The notes under the pieces were generated by a model. The model saw nothing but the letters and a program-made list of their open reading frames with translations. It searched no databases and had not been told where the DNA came from. Below are positions 45,722 through 54,016 of a stretch of DNA of 64,000 nt, piece after piece. A program made the translations under genes and the position numbers. The DNA comes from Pseudarcicella hirudinis (GTDB lineage Bacteria > Bacteroidota > Bacteroidia > Cytophagales > Spirosomataceae): NCBI RefSeq assembly GCF_900115665.1, contig NZ_FOXH01000004.1:385257-449256 (forward strand), read 5' to 3'. Numbering within the stretch: the first letter of the stretch is position 1; the number at the start of each line of letters is the position of its first letter.

Positions 45722-47155
45722 TTAAAGCAACGCTTCAGCCTTCAATTGCGGAAAAAACTTCAGGAAATGTGCTTTGATCAATTGACTCAGCAAAAGTCTT
45801 TTATAAACCTCTGTACCTCTGGCATCGCTGATCGGTTTTATCTCGGTCTGTGCTATTTTAATGATGTCAATAATCAATGATTCATCCGGTGTTTTTCCTT
45901 TTAAAAATGCGGCGGTTTTTTCCAGAAAAACAGGAGTCGGACCAACTCCTCCGGCAGACAGCAATGCTTTTGATATTATTTCATTTCCCTGTGCATCATT
46001 TTCAAGCTGTAAACTGAGGGCAGAATTGACACTGGCAATATCCAGATGCGTTCGTTTACTTACTTTTTCAAAATTGAATTTCGAGTTCGGGAAAGGCAAT
46101 TCAAACCATAATCGGGTAATAAATTCTTCAGGTCTTTTATCAAGCTGCTTATAACCTGTATGAAATTTTCTCAGTGGAATCGTTCTGACATTTTTGCCGT
46201 CACTAAGTTCCAGTTCTGTTTCCAGCGCCAGAAAGAAAATCGTCAGATCTCCGATCGGAGAGGCATTTACAAAATTTCCGGCAATGGTAGCAATATTACG
46301 GATCGGCGTTGAAGAAATCAGTTTTATATAGGCTTTCAGTTCCGGGAAATAAGACTGAAGAGCAGGATTTTCACCAAAATCAGTTACGGTAGATGAAGCG
46401 CCCAGAATACACTTATTATCCGCTATTTCAATACCTTTCAGTGATTGATCTTCCAGCATGAAACGAATAGAAGCATGAGTCATTTCATCATGTTTCTGAA
46501 CATACAGATCGGTTCCTCCTCCTACAAACCGGGCATTACTTCCCTCTTTTCCGGAAAATTCATATGCTTCCATTTTCAGTAACCGCTCTCTGATTCCTGA
46601 AAAATATGCCGGTAATATTTTTTGTTCAGCCGCAAATAAAGCCGGTTCGGTATTATCTCTCGTTTTCAGCAGATCAGATACACAGGCAACAGCCCTTTCA
46701 ATCGATTTATAGCCTGTACAGCGGCAAATGTTTCCGTCCACTGATGCAATGGCATTTTCCGGACTGGGTTCTTTTCTGCTCAGACAAAATCCCGACAAAG
46801 ACATGATAAAGCCCGGGGTACAAAATCCGCATTGGGTAGCAGATTCATCCGACATAGCTTTCTGAATCGGATTCAGTTCCTGCATGTTAATTCCTTCAAT
46901 GCTAACCACATGCTTTCCCTGAACATTACCGAGCGGCGTAAGACAGGAAGTAACTGAACGATAATTCAGAGCAGATTCCTGATTCAGTTCAGTCTTTAAC
47001 TCTCCTAATAAAACGGTACAAGCTCCGCAGTCTCCTTCCCGGCAACCTATTTTGGTTCCCGTCAGATGCTGATGGTAGCGGATAAAATCCAGCAGAAGCA
47101 TTCCGGGCGGCAGACTGGTGCTGATTTCCTTATTATTTAAAATAAATTGTATCAA
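45722..47155 (-). CDS. xdhA: Xanthine dehydrogenase FeS/FAD subunit
   Basis: The 477-residue subunit passes electrons from the Mo subunit to NAD. Residues 1-80 are a plant-type [2Fe-2S] domain (GCREGDCGACTVLL), followed by a second [2Fe-2S] domain (CGFCTPGFIM and GNICRCTGY), then the FAD domain from about 200 (RFVGGGTDLYV, NIATIAGNFVNASPIGDL). The start is unusual: the N-terminus MIQFILNNKEISTSLPPGM fits the family, but the first codon is TTG at 47155 and the next ATG would remove the first strands. A stop codon lies nine codons upstream in frame. Confidence 0.93.
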   Translation of the reverse strand: MIQFILNNKEISTSLPPGMLLLDFIRYHQHLTGTKIGCREGDCGACTVLLGELKTELNQESALNYRSVTSCLTPLGNVQGKHVVSIEGINMQELNPIQKAMSDESATQCGFCTPGFIMSLSGFCLSRKEPSPENAIASVDGNICRCTGYKSIERAVACVSDLLKTRDNTEPALFAAEQKILPAYFSGIRERLLKMEAYEFSGKEGSNARFVGGGTDLYVQKHDEMTHASIRFMLEDQSLKGIEIADNKCILGASSTVTDFGENPALQSYFPELKAYIKLISSTPIRNIATIAGNFVNASPIGDLTIFFLALETELELSDGKNVRTIPLRKFHTGYKQLDKRPEEFITRLWFELPFPNSKFNFEKVSKRTHLDIASVNSALSLQLENDAQGNEIISKALLSAGGVGPTPVFLEKTAAFLKGKTPDESLIIDIIKIAQTEIKPISDARGTEVYKRLLLSQLIKAHFLKFFPQLKAEALL

Positions 47156-47320
47156 GAGAATCCGGTATTGGTGTAAGAATCAAATTAATGAAATTTTCGT
47201 TGAAATCATAGCAAAGGTTTCGCTTTCTGACACGATATCAGGCCTGAAAGGCATAAATTTGAGAGAAAATACCTATAAAACAATTCCTTTCAATTTATAT
47301 GCAGGTTCAATGGTCTGCAC

Positions 47321-48754
47321 TTATGATTTCTGCCTTCTTCCTTCCAGAATTCTGAAAAATGACCTGCTGCGGATCTCATCCAGCGTCAAACCTGTAACCA
47401 ATGCTTCTTCTTCTGAAATGGCTCCGCAATTCATTGCTTTCAGGAAAAAATTCAGCAATCCCTGGCCGGTAGCGGCATCATCGAAGATATCTCCTGTAAG
47501 CGTTGAAACCGCTGCTCTTTCCACAAAAGTCTTCAGGCGAAAAACAGCATCTTCATAGCTGCTCAGAAAGAAATTATAGGTTGCCGCATAACGCATCGGT
47601 AATTGTGCAGGATTGAGATCCCAACCCTGATAGAAGCCATTTATCAGGGAATGTGTGGTATGGTTAAACCCGGTTTTCCAGGCATTATGAACACTTTCAC
47701 GGTTTTCATTCAGTTGTTCGAATGTGAGATTTTCACCCCGGTGAGGACCAATCGGCATGACGTTCGTTGCTCCGTCCGAAAGAAAAATACCGGTTCCGGC
47801 TAAAGCTACTTTCGTAACATGATGTGCAAAGTCGCAGACCGGATGTGCCATTGTCTGATATTTTGCTGTAATGCCGCAGGAAGCAGTATAATCATAAGTG
47901 CCAAAATGAGCGGCAATACAACGCCCTTCACTTGCCCTGATAATTTTCATCAGGGGATTTCGGCCTTCTTCGTCCATGATAATCTGGGTAGCTTCCACCA
48001 TCGTTTCCATTTTAAGTATTCCGGCTGCCAGGTTAAATTGTTTTTCAATAATTTCAAACAACCTCACCAGAGTAATAACCTGTTCCGGAATAGTAACTTT
48101 GGGAAGCATCACCACAAAATTGTCAGGCAGTTTTCCTCCTGTTTTTTCCAGTAAAGTACTCAGAAACAGGTCCAGGGTACGAACACCTCTGAACTTAAGG
48201 TCTTCTGTAAAAGGTTTAATCCTGATACCGATAAAAGGAGAAATCGTAGCATTTTTCATTCCTAAAGCTAATTCATTCGCTGCCTGAACAGCTGTAGTAT
48301 CCTCCTCTTCATCAGGTCTGTTACCAAAACCATCTTCGAAATCTATTCTGAAATCTTCAACAGGTTCTTTTTCCAGTTTTCTGATTATTTTATGATAGAC
48401 TGAATAAGCCAGCCAGGAAGCTTCTTTTTTCCTTTCCTCTTCTGAAAGCTTATCCAGTTTTGAGTTTAACTGTGCTATATCTTTCTCAAGATGAGGCAGA
48501 TGTTCATATCCGTTCAGCTGAAGTGCTTTGGCGAGCACCACAAAATTCGGTGCATAGGTTTGTAAATTTTTCAGCGCGATTTCACCCATTCTCACAGTGG
48601 TATCAGATTTGAACAGATTTGCTCCTCCATAAACCGTGTGAACAGCCTGCCTTTCAGACTTATCGCCCGGATAATTTTGCTGAAATCTGAGATTAGCCGT
48701 TTTAAGAGAATCCAATAATGCGGTTTTGTCTTGTTCGTTGATGGAAAACTTCAT
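47321..48754 (-). CDS. DUF6986 family protein, CitE/HpcH-like
   Basis: The 477-residue protein resembles a family annotated DUF6986 that sits near the aldolase/citrate-lyase (HpcH/HpaI/CitE) group of TIM barrels. Motifs that could form a Mg site are DFEDG at 138-142, KMET with E250, and HFGTYDYTASCGI with D288. It lies 165 bp upstream of the xdhA-ureD run on the same strand. The purine island lacks a ureidoglycolate lyase, so a role in cleaving ureidoglycolate or in using the resulting glyoxylate is suggested, but this is inference. Another ATG seven codons upstream (48775) is possible. Confidence 0.7.
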   Translation of the reverse strand: MKFSINEQDKTALLDSLKTANLRFQQNYPGDKSERQAVHTVYGGANLFKSDTTVRMGEIALKNLQTYAPNFVVLAKALQLNGYEHLPHLEKDIAQLNSKLDKLSEEERKKEASWLAYSVYHKIIRKLEKEPVEDFRIDFEDGFGNRPDEEEDTTAVQAANELALGMKNATISPFIGIRIKPFTEDLKFRGVRTLDLFLSTLLEKTGGKLPDNFVVMLPKVTIPEQVITLVRLFEIIEKQFNLAAGILKMETMVEATQIIMDEEGRNPLMKIIRASEGRCIAAHFGTYDYTASCGITAKYQTMAHPVCDFAHHVTKVALAGTGIFLSDGATNVMPIGPHRGENLTFEQLNENRESVHNAWKTGFNHTTHSLINGFYQGWDLNPAQLPMRYAATYNFFLSSYEDAVFRLKTFVERAAVSTLTGDIFDDAATGQGLLNFFLKAMNCGAISEEEALVTGLTLDEIRSRSFFRILEGRRQKS

Positions 48755-49004
48755 AGCAGAATATTGAATTAGCATGAATGATGCCTTACTGAAATGATTG
48801 CAGGGGAAAATCTCCGCTTATCGGTATGAGCACAATCACAAAAATTTAAAGAAAATATATAAAATGGTATAATCCGCCCTGAAAGCGTTTATACTGAAGA
48901 GATGGTATCTGTTCAAAAATAGAAAAAACAATCTGTTTTACAACTGATTTTAACAAAAATGGAACCTGCAGACCTGAATGCAATCTGAAAACCAGCAAAA
49001 AAGA
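48755..49004. other. Intergenic region without recognised feature
   Basis: This AT-rich gap between DUF6986 and the histone-like gene's terminator holds the likely promoter region of DUF6986, but no TAnnTTTG box or reading frame was found on either strand. Confidence 0.4.
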
Positions 49005-49036
49005 CAAAAAAAAGCCCCGTTCCGGATGAACGAGGC
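49005..49036 (-). terminator. Terminator of the histone H1-like gene
   Basis: Read on the minus strand, GCCTCGTTC and GAACGGGGC form a 9-bp stem (49028-49036 with 49014-49022, one mismatch) followed by a run of eight T. It lies about 90 bp after the stop codon. Confidence 0.85.
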
Positions 49037-49123
49037 AATTGAGGTTTCGATTGAAAAACTTTATCCGCTCTCAACGAATGACAGGTAGGTTTAGCTATCC
49101 GAAGTCAAAACTGAAGCTGATAA

Positions 49124-49579
49124 TTATTCACCGGCCGGAACTTCTTCAACAGCTGGTTTAGGTGCTGCACTTGCTTTAGCAGAAGAAGGTTTCTTGGCAG
49201 TCGCTTTCGGAGCCGGAGCTTTCGGAGCGGCAACAGGTTTCGCTTTTGCAACAGGAGCTGCAGCAGGTTTAGCAGCGGCTTTCTTGTCTCCGGTTACTAA
49301 AGCTATCTTCGAAGCTTCAGTTGCTTTTTTAGCAGCTTTACTTTGCTTTTCCTGAACTTTTTCAGCTTGTTTTTTTAATTTTTTAGCTGCTTTTTCAGCA
49401 TCTTTCTCTTTAACTTCTGCTTCTTCTTTCTGAAGTTTTGTAAACTTCTTCGCGATTGCTTCAGCAGCATTATCCACAGACTTAACTAATTTTTTGGCAC
49501 TTTTTTCATTCAAACCACTCAACTTCGACAATATGGCTGTTGAAAGCTGCTCTGCAAGTTTCTTTGTGTCGTTCTTCAT
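49124..49579 (-). CDS. Histone H1-like Lys/Ala/Pro-rich protein
   Basis: The 151-residue protein has an N-terminal helical half (about 1-85) rich in Lys and Glu, with coiled-coil character, and a C-terminal low-complexity tail built from Ala, Lys and Pro (KPAAAPVAKAKPVAAP). This composition resembles bacterial histone H1-like (Hc1-type) proteins that bind DNA and compact the nucleoid. No enzymatic motif is visible. The ATG at 49579 starts MKNDTKKLAEQLSTAIL. It is flanked by unrelated genes and has its own terminator. DNA binding is inferred from composition only. Confidence 0.72.
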   Translation of the reverse strand: MKNDTKKLAEQLSTAILSKLSGLNEKSAKKLVKSVDNAAEAIAKKFTKLQKEEAEVKEKDAEKAAKKLKKQAEKVQEKQSKAAKKATEASKIALVTGDKKAAAKPAAAPVAKAKPVAAPKAPAPKATAKKPSSAKASAAPKPAVEEVPAGE

Positions 49580-49717
49580 ACTTTTGCGTATTTATTCAAT
49601 ATTAAGAAATTGTTAAATTTTGATGCCCGAAAGTATAAAATTGGGTTGCTCTAAAAAAATTATTCGTGTTAAGTTTTTAAATATAGGAGAAAATTTAACA
49701 TTGGAGGATGATTTTTG

Positions 49718-50251
49718 TCACTTTTTCAATTTTTTAGCGACAAAGTCCCAACTTACAATCCCAAGTGACACTGCAATATTAAGCGAATGTTTCGTACCGA
49801 ATTGAGGAATTTCCAGACAAATATCTGCTTTTTTAACGACCTCATCATTTACTCCGAATACTTCATTTCCAAAAACAAAAGCATACTTTGCCTCCGACTC
49901 CGGTTCAAATTCATTGAGAAACATGCTGTTTTCAACCTGCTCCACTGCCATAATAATATACCCCTCTTTCTGAAGCTGTTCAACCAGTTCCACAACATTT
50001 TCCGCATGCTCCCAGGCGACAGTTTCATCTGCTCCCAAAGCAGTTTTTGTAATTTCTCTGTGCGGTGGCAAACCCGTTATTCCACACAGATAGATTTTTT
50101 CACATTTAAACGCATCAGCAGTTCTGAATGCAGAACCTACATTATTCATACTGCGTATGTCATCCAATATTAATACATAAGGAAATTTTTCAACACTTTT
50201 AAATTCGTCGATAGTCAGACGATTCAGCTCATCCATTTGAAGTTTTCGCAT
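49718..50251 (-). CDS. TrmH/SpoU family RNA 2'-O-methyltransferase
   Basis: This SPOUT enzyme probably methylates a tRNA or rRNA ribose with S-adenosylmethionine. The 177-residue protein has motif 1 DIRSMNNVGSAFRTADAF with the catalytic Arg, motif 2 FVFGNEVFGV, and motif 3 LEIPQFGTKHSLNIAVSLGI, forming the knot. It lacks an N-terminal RNA-binding extension, as do TrmL-like members. The ATG at 50251 fits, with a TAATTTTG -7 box about 30 bp upstream. The exact RNA target cannot be told. Confidence 0.88.
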   Translation of the reverse strand: MRKLQMDELNRLTIDEFKSVEKFPYVLILDDIRSMNNVGSAFRTADAFKCEKIYLCGITGLPPHREITKTALGADETVAWEHAENVVELVEQLQKEGYIIMAVEQVENSMFLNEFEPESEAKYAFVFGNEVFGVNDEVVKKADICLEIPQFGTKHSLNIAVSLGIVSWDFVAKKLKK

Positions 50252-50278
50252 AAATTCCGGTCAATTTTAATGAAGCAC

Positions 50279-50286
50279 CAAAATTA
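50279..50286 (-). promoter_or_regulatory. Candidate -7 element of the RNA methyltransferase gene
   Basis: On the minus strand this reads TAATTTTG, matching TAnnTTTG; the implied leader is about 20 nt. No -33 TTG was found. Confidence 0.4.
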
Positions 50287-50413
50287 CGAAAAGCCCCCGG
50301 CCTATTCTAGCTGTAACGGATTTTTTAGGGTCAGGAATGACTGTAGTGGTTTCTGATTACCGGAAAAAGAATCATTCCGGCTGTTTGAATTACGGGAAAG
50401 TTAATAACAAATT

Positions 50414-50423
50414 GTAAATTTAC
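50414..50423. promoter_or_regulatory. Palindrome GTAAATTTAC, far site upstream of the desaturase
   Basis: This perfect 10-bp palindrome lies in a 326-bp gap (50252-50577). A near copy occurs 114 bp downstream, next to the desaturase start. The rest of the gap holds no other feature. Confidence 0.35.
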
Positions 50424-50527
50424 GCTTCTTTTACCTGAAATTTTTATTTTACCGGTTTTATCAAAGTCCGGTCACTATTTAATCTTATAAATAAAAACAG
50501 GTTTATGATAATTGTCATACACAATAG

Positions 50528-50538
50528 GTAAAATTTAC
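50528..50538. promoter_or_regulatory. Palindrome GTAAAATTTAC, near site upstream of the desaturase
   Basis: Perfect arms GTAAA/TTTAC around a central A, 40 bp before the ATG at 50578 and directly before TAGCTTTA (50541-50548), a weak -7-like box. Both palindromes are followed by CG, so they may be sites for one regulator. Confidence 0.4.
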
Positions 50539-50577
50539 GTTAGCTTTACAACACATTATATTATAACTAACCCTGCA

Positions 50578-51552
50578 ATGCAAAAACAAAACGTTCGATT
50601 AGAAGTCATGAATTGTCTGGCCCAGAAGATGGATAATTTTATGGACGATTACTTAATGCCCATAGAAACCAACTGGCAGCCATCTGACTTCTTACCTGAC
50701 TCTTCAAATGAAAATTTCTTTGAAGAAGTAAAGCAATTGCAAGAATTGGCACGTGAACTTCCCTACGATTATTGGGCTGTACTTATCGGAGATACTATTA
50801 CTGAAGAAGCTTTACCTACTTATGAATCCTGGTTGATGGCCATGGACGGAGTCTCTCCTTCTGAATCTCAGGGATGGTCGAGATGGGTAAGAAGCTGGAC
50901 GGCAGAAGAGAACAGACACGGAGATTTATTAAACAAATATCTTTACCTATCGGGAAGAGTTAACATGAGAGCTGTTGAAACTTCCACGCAATATCTTATT
51001 GCCGACGGTTTTGACATCGGAACCTCAAGCGATCCGTATAAGAATTTTATCTATACTTCTTTTCAGGAATTAGCTACCAATATCTCGCACAGAAGAACTG
51101 CTTCTCTGGCTAAAAATTATGGCAATAACCAATTGTCAAGAATGTGTGGTCAGATTGCCGCTGATGAAATGAGACATGCCAAGGCTTACAAAACTTTCGT
51201 CGCCAATATCTTTGAAATCGATGCTTCAGAAATGATGATTGCTTTTTCAGATATGATGAAACTCAAAATTGTAATGCCTGCACACTTTTTGAGAGAACTG
51301 AACGGAGCAAAGAGCAGCTTATACGAACATTTTTCCGATGCTGCTCAAAGAGTAGGTGTTTATACGACAAACGACTATATTTCTATCATGGAATCGTTGA
51401 TTAAAGACTGGGGAATCGATAAACTCTCTGATCTGAATGATTCTGCAGAAAAAGCCAGAGATTATCTGATGTTGTTACCGGATCGTCTTAAACGGGTAGC
51501 TGAGAGAATGAAAACGCCAAGCCTGGAGTATCAGTTTTCCTGGATTAACTAA
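50578..51552 (+). CDS. Acyl-ACP desaturase (stearoyl-ACP desaturase family)
   Basis: This soluble di-iron enzyme puts a double bond into acyl-ACP chains, setting membrane fluidity. The 324-residue protein has the two iron-binding motifs ENRHG (in TAEENRHGDLL) and DEMRHA (in AADEMRHAKAY), with an additional Glu in FQELATNISH. A frame opens from TTG at 50512, but the ATG at 50578 (MQKQNVRLEVMNCLAQKM) is preferred. The gene is followed by a strong terminator and is probably monocistronic; palindromes upstream may regulate it. Confidence 0.93.
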   Translation: MQKQNVRLEVMNCLAQKMDNFMDDYLMPIETNWQPSDFLPDSSNENFFEEVKQLQELARELPYDYWAVLIGDTITEEALPTYESWLMAMDGVSPSESQGWSRWVRSWTAEENRHGDLLNKYLYLSGRVNMRAVETSTQYLIADGFDIGTSSDPYKNFIYTSFQELATNISHRRTASLAKNYGNNQLSRMCGQIAADEMRHAKAYKTFVANIFEIDASEMMIAFSDMMKLKIVMPAHFLRELNGAKSSLYEHFSDAAQRVGVYTTNDYISIMESLIKDWGIDKLSDLNDSAEKARDYLMLLPDRLKRVAERMKTPSLEYQFSWIN

Positions 51553-51576
51553 GCTGACGACATATTCAATATCCTG

Positions 51577-51613
51577 AAACGGGGATTTTCAAATGGAAAA
51601 TCCCCGTTTTTTT
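51577..51613. terminator. Strong terminator after the desaturase
   Basis: AAACGGGGATTTTC (51577-51590) pairs with GAAAATCCCCGTTT (51596-51609), loop AAATG, followed by a T-run. It also ends the convergent GNAT gene. Confidence 0.92.
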
Positions 51614-51624
51614 GTCCAAATTTC

Positions 51625-52068
51625 TTAAAACAACTGCTTTTCCAATAAAATCCGGTTTTCTTCCGCAATTTCCCTTTCCTCAATACCAATAATATTAAAT
51701 CCATTGCTGATCCCGAAAATCAGCATAGATTTATGACTGTTGCGGGTTTTAAACTTTATTGAAGTATATCCCAGAACCTTTGCTCTCTCCTCCATTTCAT
51801 CGGCAAGCAGTTTAGCAATCCCAAGTCTTCTGTAACCAGGCTGCACTGCTCCCATCCAACTATAAAAAGAGCCATCTTCCTCTTTTTGATAACCGGCTTT
51901 AAAACCAGCCAGAATACCGTCTGCTTCTGCAATCAGTATCATAAAGGCTTTAGTCTCGCTAAATCTCCGTTCATATTCTGCCAGACTATGAGGATTTTTA
52001 AATTCCGGAATCTGTTCCTGAATATTTAAAATGTCCTCAATTGTTCCCGTTTTTACTTCAATCTTCAT
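51625..52068 (-). CDS. GNAT family N-acetyltransferase
   Basis: The 147-residue protein has the GNAT core with the acetyl-CoA-binding motif A, VQPGYRRLGIAKLLADEMEERAK (R-x-x-G-x-A type), preceded by FMILIAEADGILAGFKAGYQ and followed by SIKFKTRNSHKSMLIF. This class transfers acetyl groups to small molecules or protein N-termini; the substrate is unknown. The ATG at 52068 is the natural start. It is flanked by the desaturase terminator and a gene-free region, so it stands alone. Confidence 0.85.
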   Translation of the reverse strand: MKIEVKTGTIEDILNIQEQIPEFKNPHSLAEYERRFSETKAFMILIAEADGILAGFKAGYQKEEDGSFYSWMGAVQPGYRRLGIAKLLADEMEERAKVLGYTSIKFKTRNSHKSMLIFGISNGFNIIGIEEREIAEENRILLEKQLF

Positions 52069-52437
52069 TTTCCTGGTCTTAAATGCTCACTGTATTTTTC
52101 GGGAAACTACTACATGGCAGTATTTTTTTTAGCTTTTACTGATATTTTTTTATCTGGGTTAAATACCACACTCCCGAATTTTAGCATAGCCTAAAATTTT
52201 TTTGACTTAAAATAGTAATATTTTCAAACATATTTTACGTATATAAAATGGCGTTCAAACACTTGCAAATCTGAATAATTGCATCTAGCTTTCGAAAAAA
52301 TCACACTCGTTTTAAATAAACAGACAAATTCTGAAATCTTGAATATATCCTACTCTACTGCGGGATAAAATTGTATTTGAATCTGTATTTGCAAAAGAGT
52401 CATTTCATTGAAAAACTTCTGAAAATTTAGTAAAACT
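52069..52437. other. Gap without gene between GNAT and ALDH7 genes
   Basis: This 369-bp AT-rich region must hold the divergent promoters of both neighbours. TGTATTTG-like sequences occur near 52375-52395, but none matches TAnnTTTG exactly. I see no RNA gene or repeat. Confidence 0.4.
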
Positions 52438-53964
52438 ATGCAAGAATTACTTTCATCACTGAACATTCTATCTCAAAATAATGGCACCAGTACAGGGCTG
52501 AATTCCTGGGGTGAAACCAGCAACCTGCTGGAATCCTACTCCCCTGTCGATGGCAAACTGATTGCAAAAGTCTCACAGACCACGCTGGATGATTACCTTA
52601 AAGTTATAGCAACCGCTTCGGAAGCTTTCAAGTACTGGCGGAATGTTCCGGCACCTCGGCGGGGTGAAATTGTGAGACAAATGGCAGAAGCATTCAGGGA
52701 GCATAAATCAGCACTGGGACAACTGGTTTCCTACGAAATGGGAAAAAGTTTACAGGAAGGTCTGGGCGAGGTGCAGGAAATTATAGATATCTGTGATTTT
52801 GCAGTCGGACTTTCCCGTCAGTTATATGGCCTGTCCATGCATTCAGAGCGTCCGGCACACAGAATGTACGAACAATGGCATCCTCTGGGAATTGTGGGTA
52901 TTATTTCAGCTTTCAATTTTCCGGTAGCAGTCTGGTCATGGAATGCAATGCTTGCCTGGGTTTGCGGAGATGTCTGCATCTGGAAACCTTCTGAAAAAAC
53001 ACCTCTTACGGCCATTGCCTGCCAGAATATTATTCAGAAAGTATTGAAAAACAATAACTTACCCGAAGGACTTTCATGTCTTATTTCAGGAGATTATAAA
53101 GTAGGTGAATGGCTTGTCGGAGATAAAAAAATAGCACTTATTTCTGCCACAGGCTCTACCCGTATGGGAAAAGCTGTCGGAGAAAAAGTGGCCTCAAGAA
53201 TGGGCAGAAGCCTTCTGGAATTAGGAGGAAACAATGCCATTATCATCTCAGAACATGCCGATTTGAATATCGCTATCCCGGCAGTCGTTTTCGGAGCGGT
53301 AGGGACAGCAGGCCAAAGATGTACTTCTACCCGCAGGCTGATTGTACATGAAGCGGTATATGAAAATGTTAAAGAAAAGCTCGTAAAAGCTTATGGACAG
53401 CTTAAAATAGGAAACCCATTGGACGAACAAAATCATGTAGGTCCGGTGATCGACAAAAAAGCAGTAATCGCCTATGTTTCAGCTGCGCATGAAGTCAGGG
53501 AAGAAGGTGGCACCATGCTGATTCCTGAAAAGATTCTTGAAGGAAAAGCATTTGAATCAGGCTGTTATGTCAATCCCTGTATTGCAGAAGTAAATGCTGA
53601 TTTTAAAATTGTAAAACAGGAAACCTTCGCACCGATTCTTTATCTGATGAAGTACAAAACCCTGGACGAAGCCATTGAAATTCAGAATAATGTACCGCAG
53701 GGACTTTCTTCTGCCATATTCACCCTGAATCTGAGAGAAGCAGAGCAGTTTCTGTCTGCTCAGGGTTCTGATTGTGGTATCGCCAATGTCAATATCGGCA
53801 CTTCCGGAGCGGAAATCGGCGGAGCATTCGGCGGGGAGAAAGAAACAGGAGGAGGAAGAGAATCGGGTTCAGATGCCTGGAAATCCTATATGAGAAGACA
53901 AACCAACACCATCAATTACGGATCACAGCTACCTCTTGCACAGGGAATAAAGTTTGACATTTAA
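52438..53964 (+). CDS. ALDH7-type aldehyde dehydrogenase (2-aminoadipate-6-semialdehyde)
   Basis: The protein resembles antiquitin (ALDH7A1), which oxidises 2-aminoadipate-6-semialdehyde to 2-aminoadipate in lysine breakdown. In the 508 residues the catalytic cysteine is C295 in [12 protein letters not shown], the base region is LLELGGNNA, and [11 protein letters not shown] and [20 protein letters not shown] are ALDH7-typical. The ATG at 52438 starts [17 protein letters not shown]1338 and a saccharopine-dehydrogenase gene follow on the same strand, which together support lysine catabolism. Confidence 0.88.
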   Translation: MQELLSSLNILSQNNGTSTGLNSWGETSNLLESYSPVDGKLIAKVSQTTLDDYLKVIATASEAFKYWRNVPAPRRGEIVRQMAEAFREHKSALGQLVSYEMGKSLQEGLGEVQEIIDICDFAVGLSRQLYGLSMHSERPAHRMYEQWHPLGIVGIISAFNFPVAVWSWNAMLAWVCGDVCIWKPSEKTPLTAIACQNIIQKVLKNNNLPEGLSCLISGDYKVGEWLVGDKKIALISATGSTRMGKAVGEKVASRMGRSLLELGGNNAIIISEHADLNIAIPAVVFGAVGTAGQRCTSTRRLIVHEAVYENVKEKLVKAYGQLKIGNPLDEQNHVGPVIDKKAVIAYVSAAHEVREEGGTMLIPEKILEGKAFESGCYVNPCIAEVNADFKIVKQETFAPILYLMKYKTLDEAIEIQNNVPQGLSSAIFTLNLREAEQFLSAQGSDCGIANVNIGTSGAEIGGAFGGEKETGGGRESGSDAWKSYMRRQTNTINYGSQLPLAQGIKFDI

Positions 53965-54016
53965 AATCAGGTCCGGATTTATAAAAATATTATTCTAATT
54001 TTCATCAATTCTGTTT

